From Bacteriovorax sp. Seq25_V (GTDB lineage Bacteria > Bdellovibrionota > Bacteriovoracia > Bacteriovoracales > Bacteriovoracaceae): a stretch of DNA of 64,000 nt. The notes under the pieces were generated by a model that saw nothing but the letters and a program-made list of their open reading frames with translations, ran no database searches and was not told where the DNA came from. This document shows positions 27,043-36,143 of this stretch, one piece after another (within the stretch, counting starts at the first letter, position 1; each line of letters starts with the position of its first letter). Made by a program: the position numbers and the translations under genes. The stretch is taken from assembly GCF_000447795.1 (NCBI RefSeq), contig NZ_AUNI01000015.1, positions 186,001-250,000 of the forward strand. The letters run 5' to 3'.

Positions 27043-28143
27043 TTGAAAGCAATATTTGACCAGCCATCTTTTTATGGGATTCCCCTCGATACTCTTAAAG
27101 AGATCTTGAAGGAGAATGGGCATAAGCCATTTAATGCAGATCAAATCTACAGCTGGGTTTATGAAAAATTAGTCTTTGATGTTGATGGTTGGACAAATAT
27201 TTCTAAAGATCTCAAGAGCTTTTTAACTTCTAAGTTTTCTTTTGAGCTTCCAAAAGTTGTATGGAATGGTCACTCAAAAGATGGAACCAGGAAATTTCTC
27301 GTCGGGATGAGAGATTCTAAAACTGTTGAAACAGTAATGATCCCCGCAAAAAATAATCGCAAGACTCTTTGTATTTCTTCTCAAGTTGGTTGTGCCATCG
27401 GTTGTACTTTTTGCCATACAGGTACAATGGGATTAACAAGACACCTTGAAGCTGGAGAAATTGTAGGACAATTCTTAGCTGTAACGAAATGGCTAAAAGA
27501 AAACGTCTCAGATGAAGAGAGACTTTCTAATATCGTTTATATGGGGCAAGGTGAGCCTCTGCATAATTTTGAGCACGTTAAAAATGCGACGAAAGTATTC
27601 TTAGAACCAAAAGGTTTGGGACTTGGTCAGAGAAGGGTGACTCTTTCAACTTCAGGACTTGTTCCTCAGATTGAAAAGCTTGATGACTTTCCACCGATTA
27701 ATATCGCGATTTCTCTACATGCTGCTCATAACAAGATTAGAAGTGAGTTGATGCCTATTAATAAGGCTTATGATCTCACGAGACTTCTTGATGCAATTAA
27801 GAAAATTCCTCTCAAAGCACACCGCTATATTACTTATGAATATCTTTTAATCGAGAAGTATAATGATAGAGCTGAAGATATTGAGGCCCTAATTGATCTT
27901 CTTCCGAAGAAGGTTTCAAAAGTAAACCTGATTCCATTTAATGAATATCCAGAATCAAGTTTCAAGCGTCCATCAGTAACTCGTATTAATTGGTTTAAAG
28001 ACCAACTCGAGAAAGGTGGAATCACTTGTACAATTAGAACGACAAAAGGCGCTGATATTTTAGCGGCATGTGGACAGTTAAAGAGTGAAATGGATAAGAA
28101 ATTAAATCTTTGGGAAGAAGAGAATTTTACTTCACCGACTTAA
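27043..28143 (+). CDS. rlmN: 23S rRNA/tRNA adenine-C2 methyltransferase RlmN
   Basis: A 366-residue radical SAM enzyme that methylates C2 of A2503 in 23S rRNA and A37 in some tRNAs. The cluster motif is C117-x3-C121-x2-C124 (CAIGCTFC), the SAM-binding YMGQGEPLHN follows, and the mechanistic C-terminal Cys is C343 in LAACGQLK. The length is typical. It starts at TTG with GGAG eight bases upstream; a TATAAT at 27018-27023 is a likely -10 box. Its last 17 bases overlap the end of the convergent small gene. Confidence 0.95.
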   Translation: MKAIFDQPSFYGIPLDTLKEILKENGHKPFNADQIYSWVYEKLVFDVDGWTNISKDLKSFLTSKFSFELPKVVWNGHSKDGTRKFLVGMRDSKTVETVMIPAKNNRKTLCISSQVGCAIGCTFCHTGTMGLTRHLEAGEIVGQFLAVTKWLKENVSDEERLSNIVYMGQGEPLHNFEHVKNATKVFLEPKGLGLGQRRVTLSTSGLVPQIEKLDDFPPINIAISLHAAHNKIRSELMPINKAYDLTRLLDAIKKIPLKAHRYITYEYLLIEKYNDRAEDIEALIDLLPKKVSKVNLIPFNEYPESSFKRPSVTRINWFKDQLEKGGITCTIRTTKGADILAACGQLKSEMDKKLNLWEEENFTSPT

Positions 28144-28393
28144 AATCCCAAAACTTTGGTTTCGCTTCTTCTTCACCAGATGATGGCTTACGCTCAGGTG
28201 AGTTAGAATCAAATTCATCTGAATCTGTTGGAGACTTCTGTTCTTTGAAATTATATTCCGTGGCCCAAGTGTTATCTTTGTATACTTTTACTTTAGGCTT
28301 TTTCCATTCAACTTTTTCCATTTGAGGAGCTTCATAAGTCTCTGCACAAACGCTTAAGCTGATTAAAAGAGTCAAGAATGCGGCTTTTTTCAT
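28127..28393 (-). CDS. Small secreted protein, unknown
   Basis: An 88-residue protein with a signal peptide (KKAAFLTLLISLSVCAE). The mature part is short, charged and proline/serine-rich (SPERKPSSGEEEAKP), so it is probably disordered. I start at the ATG at 28393 with GGAG seven bases before. The stop falls within rlmN; the two genes overlap tail to tail by 17 bp. No family is recognised. Confidence 0.6.
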   Translation of the reverse strand: MKKAAFLTLLISLSVCAETYEAPQMEKVEWKKPKVKVYKDNTWATEYNFKEQKSPTDSDEFDSNSPERKPSSGEEEAKPKFWDFKSVK

Positions 28394-28501
28394 AAAATAC
28401 TCCAAGTTCTACTCCTATTTTATCGGAATATTAAAGAAAGAGTTTAGTTTATGCGGTAGAATCTATCATAAAGTTTACGGATGGCTTTAAATTTGAGAAA
28501 A

Positions 28502-28531
28502 TTGTCGTTGTATCTTATTGATATTTATAAA
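28502..28531 (+). promoter_or_regulatory. Candidate promoter of the sppA-tolB operon
   Basis: TTGTCG (28502-28507), an 18-bp spacer and TATAAA (28526-28531), with the sppA start 29 bases downstream. Matches the sigma-70 consensus at 3-4 of 6 and 5 of 6 positions. Confidence 0.45.
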
Positions 28532-28559
28532 TTATCGTTTATTACTCAGGGAGTGAGTT

Positions 28560-29513
28560 TTGGCCGCACAAAAGCAAAAAAGCAAAGCAGTAATTGGTTT
28601 AATGAGTCTAGTGGCAGTATTTTTTGTCGTTCTCGTTATCTTCTCAGTATACACAGTTAAAGTATTCAAAAATGTAGATGGAAATGGCGATGGCTTTAAT
28701 CTTTCCTCTAAGGGCTCAGACTCAATTGGTGTAATTGAAGTTAATGGTGTTATCTTCGATTCTAAAGACCTTGTAGAGCTTATTCATAAAGCAGAAGAAG
28801 ACAAAACAGTAAAAGCAATTGTGATGAGAGTGAACTCACCTGGTGGAGCTGTTGCCCCAACACAAGAAGTTTATGATGAAATTAGAAGAATAGATGATTC
28901 TTATACAAAATCCGAAGGTAAGGAAGGAAAACCTATTTATGCAAGTTTCTCATCGGTAGCAGCAAGTGGTGGATACTATCTAGGTGCAGCTACTCGTAGA
29001 ATTTGTGCACTTCCAGGTACTATTACAGGATCAATCGGTGTAATCATGCAATTTATGGACTTATCTAAGCTTTATGAATTTGCAAAACTAAATCCTCAAA
29101 CAATTAAAGCTGGAAAGTATAAAGACGTTGGGCAACCTAACCGTGCTTTAACTGAGGAAGAGTATAAGTTAATGACGACAATGACTGCAGGTGTTCATAA
29201 GCAGTTTATTAGAGATATCGAAAAAACAAGAAAAGATAAAATTAAAGGAAATATTGAAGATCATGCACAAGGGCAAGTATTCTCAGGTGAGGATGCATTT
29301 AATCTTGGACTTGTTGATGAGCTAAGTGGCCTTTGGTCATGTGCTAGAAACATTCACAAGGAACTTAAATTAAAAGGTGAGTTGAATCTAAATTATATTA
29401 AGAAGAAAAAGAAATTTAATTTCCTTGATATGGTGGGGGATTTAGAAGAGGCATCAACTTACGTGAAAGAGATGGTGAAAAATTCGAATACACCATTAAT
29501 GATGTATAAATAA
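28560..29513 (+). CDS. sppA: Signal peptide peptidase SppA (S49), short form
   Basis: A 317-residue membrane-anchored serine peptidase that degrades cleaved signal peptides. One N-terminal membrane segment at about 10-32; the S49 domain follows with the nucleophile S136 in AASGGYY and the base lysine in AGKYKD (186-188). VNSPGG at 92-96 is the oxyanion region. It is the short, single-domain form. TTG start with GGGAG upstream. First gene of a nine-gene run; lapB starts two bases after its stop. Confidence 0.92.
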   Translation: MAAQKQKSKAVIGLMSLVAVFFVVLVIFSVYTVKVFKNVDGNGDGFNLSSKGSDSIGVIEVNGVIFDSKDLVELIHKAEEDKTVKAIVMRVNSPGGAVAPTQEVYDEIRRIDDSYTKSEGKEGKPIYASFSSVAASGGYYLGAATRRICALPGTITGSIGVIMQFMDLSKLYEFAKLNPQTIKAGKYKDVGQPNRALTEEEYKLMTTMTAGVHKQFIRDIEKTRKDKIKGNIEDHAQGQVFSGEDAFNLGLVDELSGLWSCARNIHKELKLKGELNLNYIKKKKKFNFLDMVGDLEEASTYVKEMVKNSNTPLMMYK

Positions 29514-29515
29514 AT

Positions 29516-30745
29516 ATGGAATTTTATCTAAACTGGTTACAAAATAATTTACTTTCTGTTGTTGCGATTGGTTTTACAATCGTACTTGTCTATCACTATT
29601 TAATAGAGAAGGACACAGGTGCAAAACTATCGAAACGCTATCGTAATTCAATTTACGAAGCTCAGTCGAAAGTTTTCTTAAATGCGACTCAGTACTTAAT
29701 CTCAGGGAATAGAGACCTTGCTATTAAGGAATTCTTAAGTGCTGTTGATATTAATCGTGAAACTATTGATACTTATTTTGCTCTTGGAGGTCTTTTTAGA
29801 TCGAATGGAGAAATTGATAAGGCGATCTCAATTCATCGAAGTCTTATCGCTAGAGAAAGTATTTCAGAAGCACATCGTCTTAGAGCATTAACTGAGCTAG
29901 CTGTAGACTTTGACCGTGGTGGGTTTATCGATAAGGCCATCGAAACTTATAAAGATGTATTAAAAATCAATAGAGATCAGTATCAAGTTATTCAGGCACT
30001 TTGTCGTATTTATGAAGATACTGGAGACTGGGATCAGGCATATAACTACCGTATTATGCTTTCTAAAGTTGGACATGAGAATCAATCAGAAACAATTTCT
30101 CACATCCTTGTTCAAAAGGCGAAATGGAATTTTGAACTTGGTGAGATTGCAAAGTGTGAAGAGGATCTAGAAGATGCTTTTAGATTTGCACCGAGTGTTT
30201 CAGCAAAAATTTTAAAGCTTAGAGTTCTTCTACATGAAGGAAATATCGATGAAGCAAAGTTCTATCTTTTGGAGCTTTTAAAAGAGCAGCCTATGTATGC
30301 TTCATTCGCATTCGAATCACTTGAGGAAGGGTTTAAAGGTGAAGATTCAGTAAAAGAGAAGTACTTTCAAAGACTCAATATTCTTACTGATTATTTCTTA
30401 GGATTGAATGATGCTGATTTAACTTCTTCAGAATCGGTTATCTTAACAAAAGTAAGGCTTTATAAGAGAATGAATAGAGTGGAGGAAGCTTACAATGTTC
30501 TTCATTCTTGGATTCAAAACCATAAGGCCCAATCAGAAGTTTTGAAATCAGAGTTTATAAAAATTTTAATTGATCTTAAAAAGAATGATGAAGCTGTAGT
30601 TCAAGTTAAAGAGATGCTAAATAATATGCATCAGACTTTGACAAAACACTATTGCAAAGAGTGTGGATTTAACTCCGATGATATCTTTTGGCGTTGTCCA
30701 CAATGCCATGAGTGGGAAACTATCCAATTTAGATGGAAGGTGTGA
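29516..30745 (+). CDS. lapB: LapB/YciM-like TPR protein of lipopolysaccharide control
   Basis: A 409-residue protein with one N-terminal membrane anchor (13-30), a run of about nine TPR-type helices and a C-terminal rubredoxin-like zinc knuckle with C380, C383, C394 and C397 (YCKECGF and WRCPQC). This order is diagnostic for LapB, which in enterobacteria links FtsH-dependent LpxC turnover to LPS synthesis. Here it lies between sppA and the Tol genes, so envelope maintenance genes are grouped together. Whether this organism regulates LpxC the same way cannot be seen. Confidence 0.9.
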   Translation: MEFYLNWLQNNLLSVVAIGFTIVLVYHYLIEKDTGAKLSKRYRNSIYEAQSKVFLNATQYLISGNRDLAIKEFLSAVDINRETIDTYFALGGLFRSNGEIDKAISIHRSLIARESISEAHRLRALTELAVDFDRGGFIDKAIETYKDVLKINRDQYQVIQALCRIYEDTGDWDQAYNYRIMLSKVGHENQSETISHILVQKAKWNFELGEIAKCEEDLEDAFRFAPSVSAKILKLRVLLHEGNIDEAKFYLLELLKEQPMYASFAFESLEEGFKGEDSVKEKYFQRLNILTDYFLGLNDADLTSSESVILTKVRLYKRMNRVEEAYNVLHSWIQNHKAQSEVLKSEFIKILIDLKKNDEAVVQVKEMLNNMHQTLTKHYCKECGFNSDDIFWRCPQCHEWETIQFRWKV

Positions 30746-30750
30746 TTTAG

Positions 30751-31122
30751 ATGAAAAAAGTTCTGGCAATGATGACATTCATTTCGCTCATCAGTACAGT
30801 GAGTGCATCGTCTAAAACGATGTTCTTAAATACTCCATATGGACAAATTCACCAGAATGCATCTCGGGTATCAAGAATTATTACTACATTTGAATGCGGT
30901 CAACCATTAAAGCTAGTTCGCACAGAAGAACAATTCTCCTTCGTTACCTATGCTAACTATGAAGGATATATCTTCTCAAAGCACTTAGTATCTGAGAAAC
31001 CTAAAGACTGCTATCAAGATAAGTATAGAAAATTTTTCGAAGAGTTAAATCTTGGGATTTCTGACATGCACTACTGGGCTAAGCTTCAAGATCTTATCGT
31101 CGAAGGGAGTTCAATGCCATGA
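30751..31122 (+). CDS. Secreted bacterial SH3-domain protein
   Basis: A 123-residue protein with a signal peptide (cut near VSASS). It forms an SH3b-like domain: a short variable start, VSRIITTFECGQPLKLV and YEGYIFSKHL, the usual end strand of SH3b modules, which often bind peptidoglycan or peptides. Its stop overlaps the next start by four bases. Partners are probably the adjacent envelope proteins. Confidence 0.75.
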   Translation: MKKVLAMMTFISLISTVSASSKTMFLNTPYGQIHQNASRVSRIITTFECGQPLKLVRTEEQFSFVTYANYEGYIFSKHLVSEKPKDCYQDKYRKFFEELNLGISDMHYWAKLQDLIVEGSSMP

Positions 31123-31970
31123 AGATGTTAGTACTGTCTCTCTTTACTATATTTTGTTTTGCTGACGAGTTGCCAATTCAAAATGACTTCGTAAATTTTA
31201 ATAATATAAAAACTATTTTAAAAAAAGATGGTTTAGAAAAAATTGTAGAAAAAAAGAAAGTAGAAAAGCAAAAAGCAGACAAGCAGAAAGAAGATAAACT
31301 AAGGTCTATGTACAATACTCCAAATGACGAAGACTTCTGGAGTATCATGATGCAGTACTGGCTTGTGAAAAATGCTTCTATTTTAAAGTGGGATTTTAAT
31401 AGACCTGATTATGGGATGATTCCAGCCTTTGAAGCATTCTTGAAAGAAGTTGGAGAGTATGGAGTAAAGTTTAAACTTTTATTCTTCAATAGTAGTAATA
31501 TTACTCACTTTGCTTTTCCGATGGGGAAGGATAGTTATCTTTTTGTTATTTCAGTTCCGTTTATTAAGACGATGGACCTTTCTAAAACTCAGATATCTGC
31601 TCTTCTATATGAGGATCTTATAAGAGTGAAGCAAGGTCATTTCGAATCAATGATAAGTGCGACAACTTTATCTAAATTAAGAAATACAAACTTTTTTCAA
31701 AAGTTAGTTCCGAAAAAAGAAATTTCTGATCTTTTACAAGAAATTGATCAGATCGTGTATTCGAAGGGATTTAATTTTCAACAGCAGTATCAAGTGACTA
31801 AATACGTAAATACAGTACTACTTAATAATAAAAAGCTTTGGCAGAATTATTATACTTTAATTAATAAGATAGATGAGTTGACGAAAGGAAACCTTCTTTT
31901 CAAGAATTATGCAAAAATTTATCCTTCGCCAGAGTTACAAAAAAGCTGGATCGATCCAAGTAAAAAATAA
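31119..31970 (+). CDS. M48-like peptidase relative with lost zinc-binding motif
   Basis: A 283-residue secreted protein with a signal peptide (cut near FADE) and a Lys/Glu-rich coiled region at 35-62. The core from 100 to 180 follows the M48 metallopeptidase pattern: a segment like FAFPMGKDSYLFV in place of the strand before the active helix, then ALLYEDLIRVKQGH aligning with ALLAHELAHVxxGH. The zinc and catalytic residues are replaced: His to Glu165, Glu to Asp166, second His to Arg169. It should therefore be inactive, possibly binding unfolded or outer-membrane proteins. Overlaps the previous gene by four bases and the next by one, firmly inside the operon. The alignment is by eye. Confidence 0.6.
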   Translation: MKMLVLSLFTIFCFADELPIQNDFVNFNNIKTILKKDGLEKIVEKKKVEKQKADKQKEDKLRSMYNTPNDEDFWSIMMQYWLVKNASILKWDFNRPDYGMIPAFEAFLKEVGEYGVKFKLLFFNSSNITHFAFPMGKDSYLFVISVPFIKTMDLSKTQISALLYEDLIRVKQGHFESMISATTLSKLRNTNFFQKLVPKKEISDLLQEIDQIVYSKGFNFQQQYQVTKYVNTVLLNNKKLWQNYYTLINKIDELTKGNLLFKNYAKIYPSPELQKSWIDPSKK

Positions 31971-32770
31971 TGCTTACAAAAATCAATAATCGACTATCTT
32001 CATTTTATCCATTATTTGGCTTCTACTTTCTAGCCTGGGTGGTACATCTTATCATTATTTCGATAATATCGTTCTTCCATTTCAGATTAGACCATCGTTT
32101 GATAGTTATTGAGAATTGGATATTTGATTATGCTTGGACTCTAAGCTTAATGTCGAAGGTTATCGCATTTATTCTCTATTGGAGATATTTCTATGAGGAT
32201 AGAATTAAGAACTTTACGGAGGCCTTTGAGTCATCAGCAAAGAAAAGTATCAATCCAGAAGTTTTAATCTTTACGATTATGAATTTCGCCTTATTGTCAT
32301 TCTTTGTAAAACCTATCGTTCAAGAGAATGTCTTATTTTCTGCTGGCCCTTCGATTACGCATTACTTATCTGTATTCTTTGTGTTCTTTATTGATCTGAT
32401 GGTGCTAAAGATATTTAGAAGAAATAAAGGTGAGTTGAATATTAAGGAAGTCGTTATCTGTAGTTCTTTCTTATACCTTTACAATATTGCTGTTTTTCCA
32501 TTTGGCGAAAATCTAGGGATTTCATTTTATTCATTGATAGTACTGTTTTTTATTTATTATTTTGAATTTGGAAAATCCTATGTCAACTCCTCAATTTATG
32601 TCCTCCTTGTACTTTGCCCTCTGTTTGTTATTCTAGGAATAGATCCAGTATGGGGAAGTAAGTTTGCTTATTTTGAGCCGGCAACATCAATAAGAAGAGA
32701 TGTTGTATTTGCTGTGTTACCAATTGTTACTTATGTATATTTTTCTTTTATAAGAAGGAGAACCTTGTGA
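31970..32770 (+). CDS. Polytopic membrane protein, unknown
   Basis: A 266-residue integral membrane protein with about six to seven hydrophobic segments (roughly 15-40, 55-70, 98-113, 121-145, 160-175, 185-200 and 205-225) and a basic C-terminus (SFIRRRTL). No family is recognised. ATG overlaps the TAA of the M48-like gene; its TGA overlaps the GTG of tolQ. The coupling suggests it works with Tol or the SH3/pseudo-peptidase pair. Confidence 0.75.
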   Translation: MLTKINNRLSSFYPLFGFYFLAWVVHLIIISIISFFHFRLDHRLIVIENWIFDYAWTLSLMSKVIAFILYWRYFYEDRIKNFTEAFESSAKKSINPEVLIFTIMNFALLSFFVKPIVQENVLFSAGPSITHYLSVFFVFFIDLMVLKIFRRNKGELNIKEVVICSSFLYLYNIAVFPFGENLGISFYSLIVLFFIYYFEFGKSYVNSSIYVLLVLCPLFVILGIDPVWGSKFAYFEPATSIRRDVVFAVLPIVTYVYFSFIRRRTL

Positions 32771-33474
32771 ATGAACATCAAACTTTAGATATTCTACAAA
32801 TTATGCTTAATGCAAGTATTGTGGTGAAGGGCGACCTTTTACTACTTGTAATGGCTTCAATTGCATCGTGGGGAATCATTCTTAGAAAATCACTTCTATT
32901 TAAAAAAGTATTTGCTAATAATGAGGAATTTTACGATTCATTTCAAAAAGCAAGTTCAATGACAGAACTTTACGATCGTTGTGATAATTATGACGATTCA
33001 CCTTACAAGAGATTATTCTGCGCTGGCTTCAAAGAGTTTAATAGACTTAGAGAAGCTAATGATGGAGATCTGATGAAGCTTAGAGCTCACTTTGTTGACT
33101 TTGGAATGCAGGGGATTGAAAGATCTTTGAATGCAACAAAAATCAAAGTTGAAGAAGAGCTAGGGGATTCTCTAACGACATTAGCTAGTATTGGTTCAAT
33201 TACACCATTCGTGGGTCTTTTTGGGACGGTTTGGGGAATTATTGATTCATTTGCAAGTTTATCTATGGGAGGAGCAACTCTTGAGACGGTAGCTCCTGGT
33301 ATTGCAGAAGCTCTTGTTGCAACGGCGATTGGTCTTGTTGCCGCAATCCCTGCGGTATGGTTCTACAATAAGTTTGGAAGTAGAAAAGCTAAAACGTCAG
33401 AATCAATGATTTATTTTGGCGAGGAATTTATAAACGAGTTAGAAAGAATAATTGCAAAGAAAACTCACGGGTAA
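32767..33474 (+). CDS. tolQ: TolQ proton channel subunit
   Basis: A 235-residue MotA/TolQ/ExbB protein with three membrane helices. SIGSITPFVGLFGTVWGII and PGIAEALVATAIGLVAAIPAV are the two conserved pore-lining segments. It uses the proton gradient to drive TolA and keep the outer membrane pulled in during division. GTG start overlapping the previous stop. Identified as TolQ rather than ExbB because tolR, a TonB-domain gene and tolB follow. Confidence 0.92.
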   Translation: MNEHQTLDILQIMLNASIVVKGDLLLLVMASIASWGIILRKSLLFKKVFANNEEFYDSFQKASSMTELYDRCDNYDDSPYKRLFCAGFKEFNRLREANDGDLMKLRAHFVDFGMQGIERSLNATKIKVEEELGDSLTTLASIGSITPFVGLFGTVWGIIDSFASLSMGGATLETVAPGIAEALVATAIGLVAAIPAVWFYNKFGSRKAKTSESMIYFGEEFINELERIIAKKTHG

Positions 33475-33477
33475 TTT

Positions 33478-33894
33478 ATGGCATTTGGAAGCGGTGGAAA
33501 TGGAAATGGTCCGGTCTCTGATATTAACGTAACCCCGTTAGTTGACGTAATGTTAGTATTGCTTGTTATCTTTATGATAACGGCACCACTTATGTTCAAC
33601 GGGATTGAGCTTGTATTACCAAAGACTCAAGAATCAAATATCGTCAGTATAAATTCAAGTCAGGTAATTTTGAGTTATACAACTTCAGAGGAGTATTACT
33701 TAGGAAAAGAGAAGGTACTTCAATCTGAGATCATTTCTTTTATAAAGAGAGAATTACAAGAGACGAAATCTCAGACTCTTTTTTTAAGAGCTGACTACAA
33801 GCTTGATTATGGAAAAGTTGCAAAATTGATGTCTTATTTAAAAGCAAATGGGATTAATCAAATTGCATTAGTAACAGAGGTAGAGAAAGAGTAG
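33478..33894 (+). CDS. tolR: TolR/ExbD proton channel subunit
   Basis: A 138-residue single-pass protein. The N-terminal helix [19 protein letters not shown] has the conserved Asp that carries protons. The periplasmic part has the ExbD/TolR fold. It works with TolQ to energise the partner encoded next. Three bases after tolQ; its stop overlaps the next start. Confidence 0.93.
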   Translation: MAFGSGGNGNGPVSDINVTPLVDVMLVLLVIFMITAPLMFNGIELVLPKTQESNIVSINSSQVILSYTTSEEYYLGKEKVLQSEIISFIKRELQETKSQTLFLRADYKLDYGKVAKLMSYLKANGINQIALVTEVEKE

Positions 33895-34682
33895 TGGTTT
33901 ATTATCGCAAAATTCCTTATCATCTAGTTTCTTTTGGAGTGCATGCGCTACTTTTCGCACTCTTTTTCTTATTTTCTAAGAACTCATTTTTTTCTAGTAG
34001 TCATGACGTTGATAAGTCAAAGATTCGAGTTGTCGGGAAGGCTATTCGAGTTGATGTGGTTGCAATGCCTAAAATGACGATTCAAGAACTGAAGAAGTAT
34101 GACGAGGCCCCAGGGGATATTAATATTAAGCCACCAGAGCCGAAAAAAGTAGAGAATACAGGTGGTGATGAAAATACTGTTTTTAAAAAAGAAGTAAAAA
34201 AAGCTTCTTTTGCAGATATGTTAAAAGATTTAAGTAGTCGTGAGACAACAAAATCAAAAGCGAAGCCTGTCGCAAGAAAAAATGAAGAGCAGGCCGGAGC
34301 GGGTGGAATAAGTGGGGACAAGCTTAAAAAGATTATGTCTCTTGGAAATAGAATCAGTGAAGGCTCGGCCTTATATGGGAACGGAGGCGAAAACTCTGGC
34401 GATGAGCTTGATAAGTATGCTCTTTCAATAACTGATTTAGTTCGAAGAAATTGGTCACTGCCTGGATTTTTATCAAATAAAGATTTGAGTTGTCAGATTC
34501 AAGTCTTTATTTCAAAAACAGGAAAATTAATAAAAACAAATATCATCAAATCAAGCGGCAATACTGATTATGATCAACGAGCGCTAAACGCAATTTTAAA
34601 AGTAGGAAACTTTCCTGCTCCAAGTGAAGTCATTGCCAATCAAATATCAACAGGACAAATTGCGCTCGGATTCCCTCTATAA
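33894..34682 (+). CDS. tolA: TolA-like energy transducer with TonB C-terminal domain
   Basis: A 262-residue protein in the tolA position. One N-terminal membrane helix (about 12-26), a Lys/Pro-rich periplasmic stretch and a C-terminal TonB-type domain at about 180-262 (QVFISKTGKLIKTNIIKSSG). It links TolQR in the inner membrane to TolB and the outer membrane. It is shorter than enterobacterial TolA (about 420). GTG start overlapping the tolR stop by one base. Confidence 0.85.
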   Translation: MVYYRKIPYHLVSFGVHALLFALFFLFSKNSFFSSSHDVDKSKIRVVGKAIRVDVVAMPKMTIQELKKYDEAPGDINIKPPEPKKVENTGGDENTVFKKEVKKASFADMLKDLSSRETTKSKAKPVARKNEEQAGAGGISGDKLKKIMSLGNRISEGSALYGNGGENSGDELDKYALSITDLVRRNWSLPGFLSNKDLSCQIQVFISKTGKLIKTNIIKSSGNTDYDQRALNAILKVGNFPAPSEVIANQISTGQIALGFPL

Positions 34683-34688
34683 GGAGTA

Positions 34689-36008
34689 ATGATGAAATTA
34701 CTGATACTTTTAGCTTTATGCTTTAATTTTAATTCTTTTGCACAGAATTCACTAACTATTGTTTCTGTTGGGGATGCTCAAGTTGTTAAAGAAAAAGTTT
34801 TCGTAGAAGAACCTTATTTAAATGATGCGAGCTTGTCGTCATTAACGACTACGGGACAGAAGATTGCGGAAATTATTAGAAATGATTTTCGATTCTATCA
34901 AAACTATTTTGAAGTAGTGAAGGGGAGCTTCTCTAGGCAAGCATTTGGAACGGTTTCATATAGTGATAGAAAGGAGAAGGTGAATTACTCAATCCAACTT
35001 GGAATTTCTAAACTTGAAAATCCTGTTTTATCTGTAAAAGTTTTTAATATTGATAAAGAGTCAGAGATTGCGTCTTCTAATATTGATTTGAGACTAGATC
35101 AGAGACGAGTTGCTCACGAAGCAGCAAAGATTGCTTATAAAGCAATCGTTGGAAAAGACCCTATTTTTACAGATCGAATCTTCTTTGTATCTGACTATAG
35201 AATGCCAAATGGAATTAAAGAACTATTTGTGATGGACTTTGATGGGGCCAATATCAAACAACTTACTTTTCATAAAGGACTTGTTATATCGCCTGCAGTT
35301 TCTCCTGACGGAACAAAAGTACTTTATAGTTTGATTGATGAAAAGAATAAGGGGAGAGCAAAAAATAATAATCTCATGATGCTTGACCTAACAACAGGCA
35401 AGAGTGAAATCATTTCAAAAAAAGCAGGGATAAATTCGGGCGCTGTTTTCGCAGAGGATGGGCTGTCTATTTATGTGACTTTATCCATTCATGGAAATGC
35501 TGAAATATATCAAATGGAACTTGCTACAAAATCATTAAAAAGACTAACAAGAAACTTCGCTCCTGACGTTGACCCGTCAATTAATGCAAGTGGATCGCTA
35601 ATGACGTTTCTTTCTGGTCGTCCAGGAAACCCTATGATTTATACGATGATCCCTACAAGCGAAGAAAATAGCGTAAAAAGAATCTCCTATGTTGGAAAAT
35701 ACAATGCTACCCCAAGATTCTCACCTGATGGGAAGGAGATTGTTTTTGCTTCATGGATGGATGAAAGATTCGATCTTTACAAGGTAAACAGTGACGGAAG
35801 CGCTCTGGGACGACTTACCAAAGATTTTGGGTCAAATGAAGACCCAGACTATTCAAAAGATGGACAGTTCATTATTTTTACAAATCAAAGGGTTATCTCT
35901 CGCTCTGAGGCCGTCCAAAATTTATACATTATGGACATCGAAGGTAAAATTCTAGGTGCTTTAACGCAAAATTTTGGAAAGTGTATAAGTCCTAGATGGT
36001 CTAAGTGA
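34689..36008 (+). CDS. tolB: TolB beta-propeller periplasmic protein
   Basis: A 439-residue secreted protein: signal peptide to about residue 18, then the TolB N-terminal domain, then repeated propeller units such as SPAVSPDGTKVLYS, PRFSPDGKEIVFAS and DPDYSKDGQFIIFT. In other bacteria TolB binds Pal and colicins; Pal is not in the window. Six bases after the tolA-like stop. A terminator follows directly. Confidence 0.93.
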   Translation: MMKLLILLALCFNFNSFAQNSLTIVSVGDAQVVKEKVFVEEPYLNDASLSSLTTTGQKIAEIIRNDFRFYQNYFEVVKGSFSRQAFGTVSYSDRKEKVNYSIQLGISKLENPVLSVKVFNIDKESEIASSNIDLRLDQRRVAHEAAKIAYKAIVGKDPIFTDRIFFVSDYRMPNGIKELFVMDFDGANIKQLTFHKGLVISPAVSPDGTKVLYSLIDEKNKGRAKNNNLMMLDLTTGKSEIISKKAGINSGAVFAEDGLSIYVTLSIHGNAEIYQMELATKSLKRLTRNFAPDVDPSINASGSLMTFLSGRPGNPMIYTMIPTSEENSVKRISYVGKYNATPRFSPDGKEIVFASWMDERFDLYKVNSDGSALGRLTKDFGSNEDPDYSKDGQFIIFTNQRVISRSEAVQNLYIMDIEGKILGALTQNFGKCISPRWSK

Positions 36009-36011
36009 TCG

Positions 36012-36038
36012 AAAATACGCAAAATGGTGTATTTTTTT
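36012..36038 (+). terminator. Terminator of the sppA-tolB operon
   Basis: AAAATACGC and GTGTATTTT pair over nine positions (one G-U) with a six-base loop and a T tail. It ends the nine-gene transcript four bases after tolB. Confidence 0.7.
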
Positions 36039-36060
36039 CAAACACCCGAGTATTTTAGTC

Positions 36061-36089
36061 TTGTAAAAAATACAGACGCAGTGTATTAT
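36061..36089 (+). promoter_or_regulatory. Sigma-70-type promoter of the AAA+ regulator gene
   Basis: TTGTAA (36061-36066), 17-bp spacer, TATTAT (36084-36089). The predicted RNA start near 36096 lies downstream of the far-upstream in-frame ATG, which supports the start at 36144. Confidence 0.65.
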
Positions 36090-36143
36090 GAATTTAGATT
36101 AACGCACAGCGAAACAAGATTAAAATTAACGGGAGATATGACA

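Noticed and set aside
36024-36143. Longer N-terminus for the AAA+ regulator
   Set aside because: The upstream ATG lies inside the tolB terminator and before the promoter at 36061-36089. GGGAG supports 36144.
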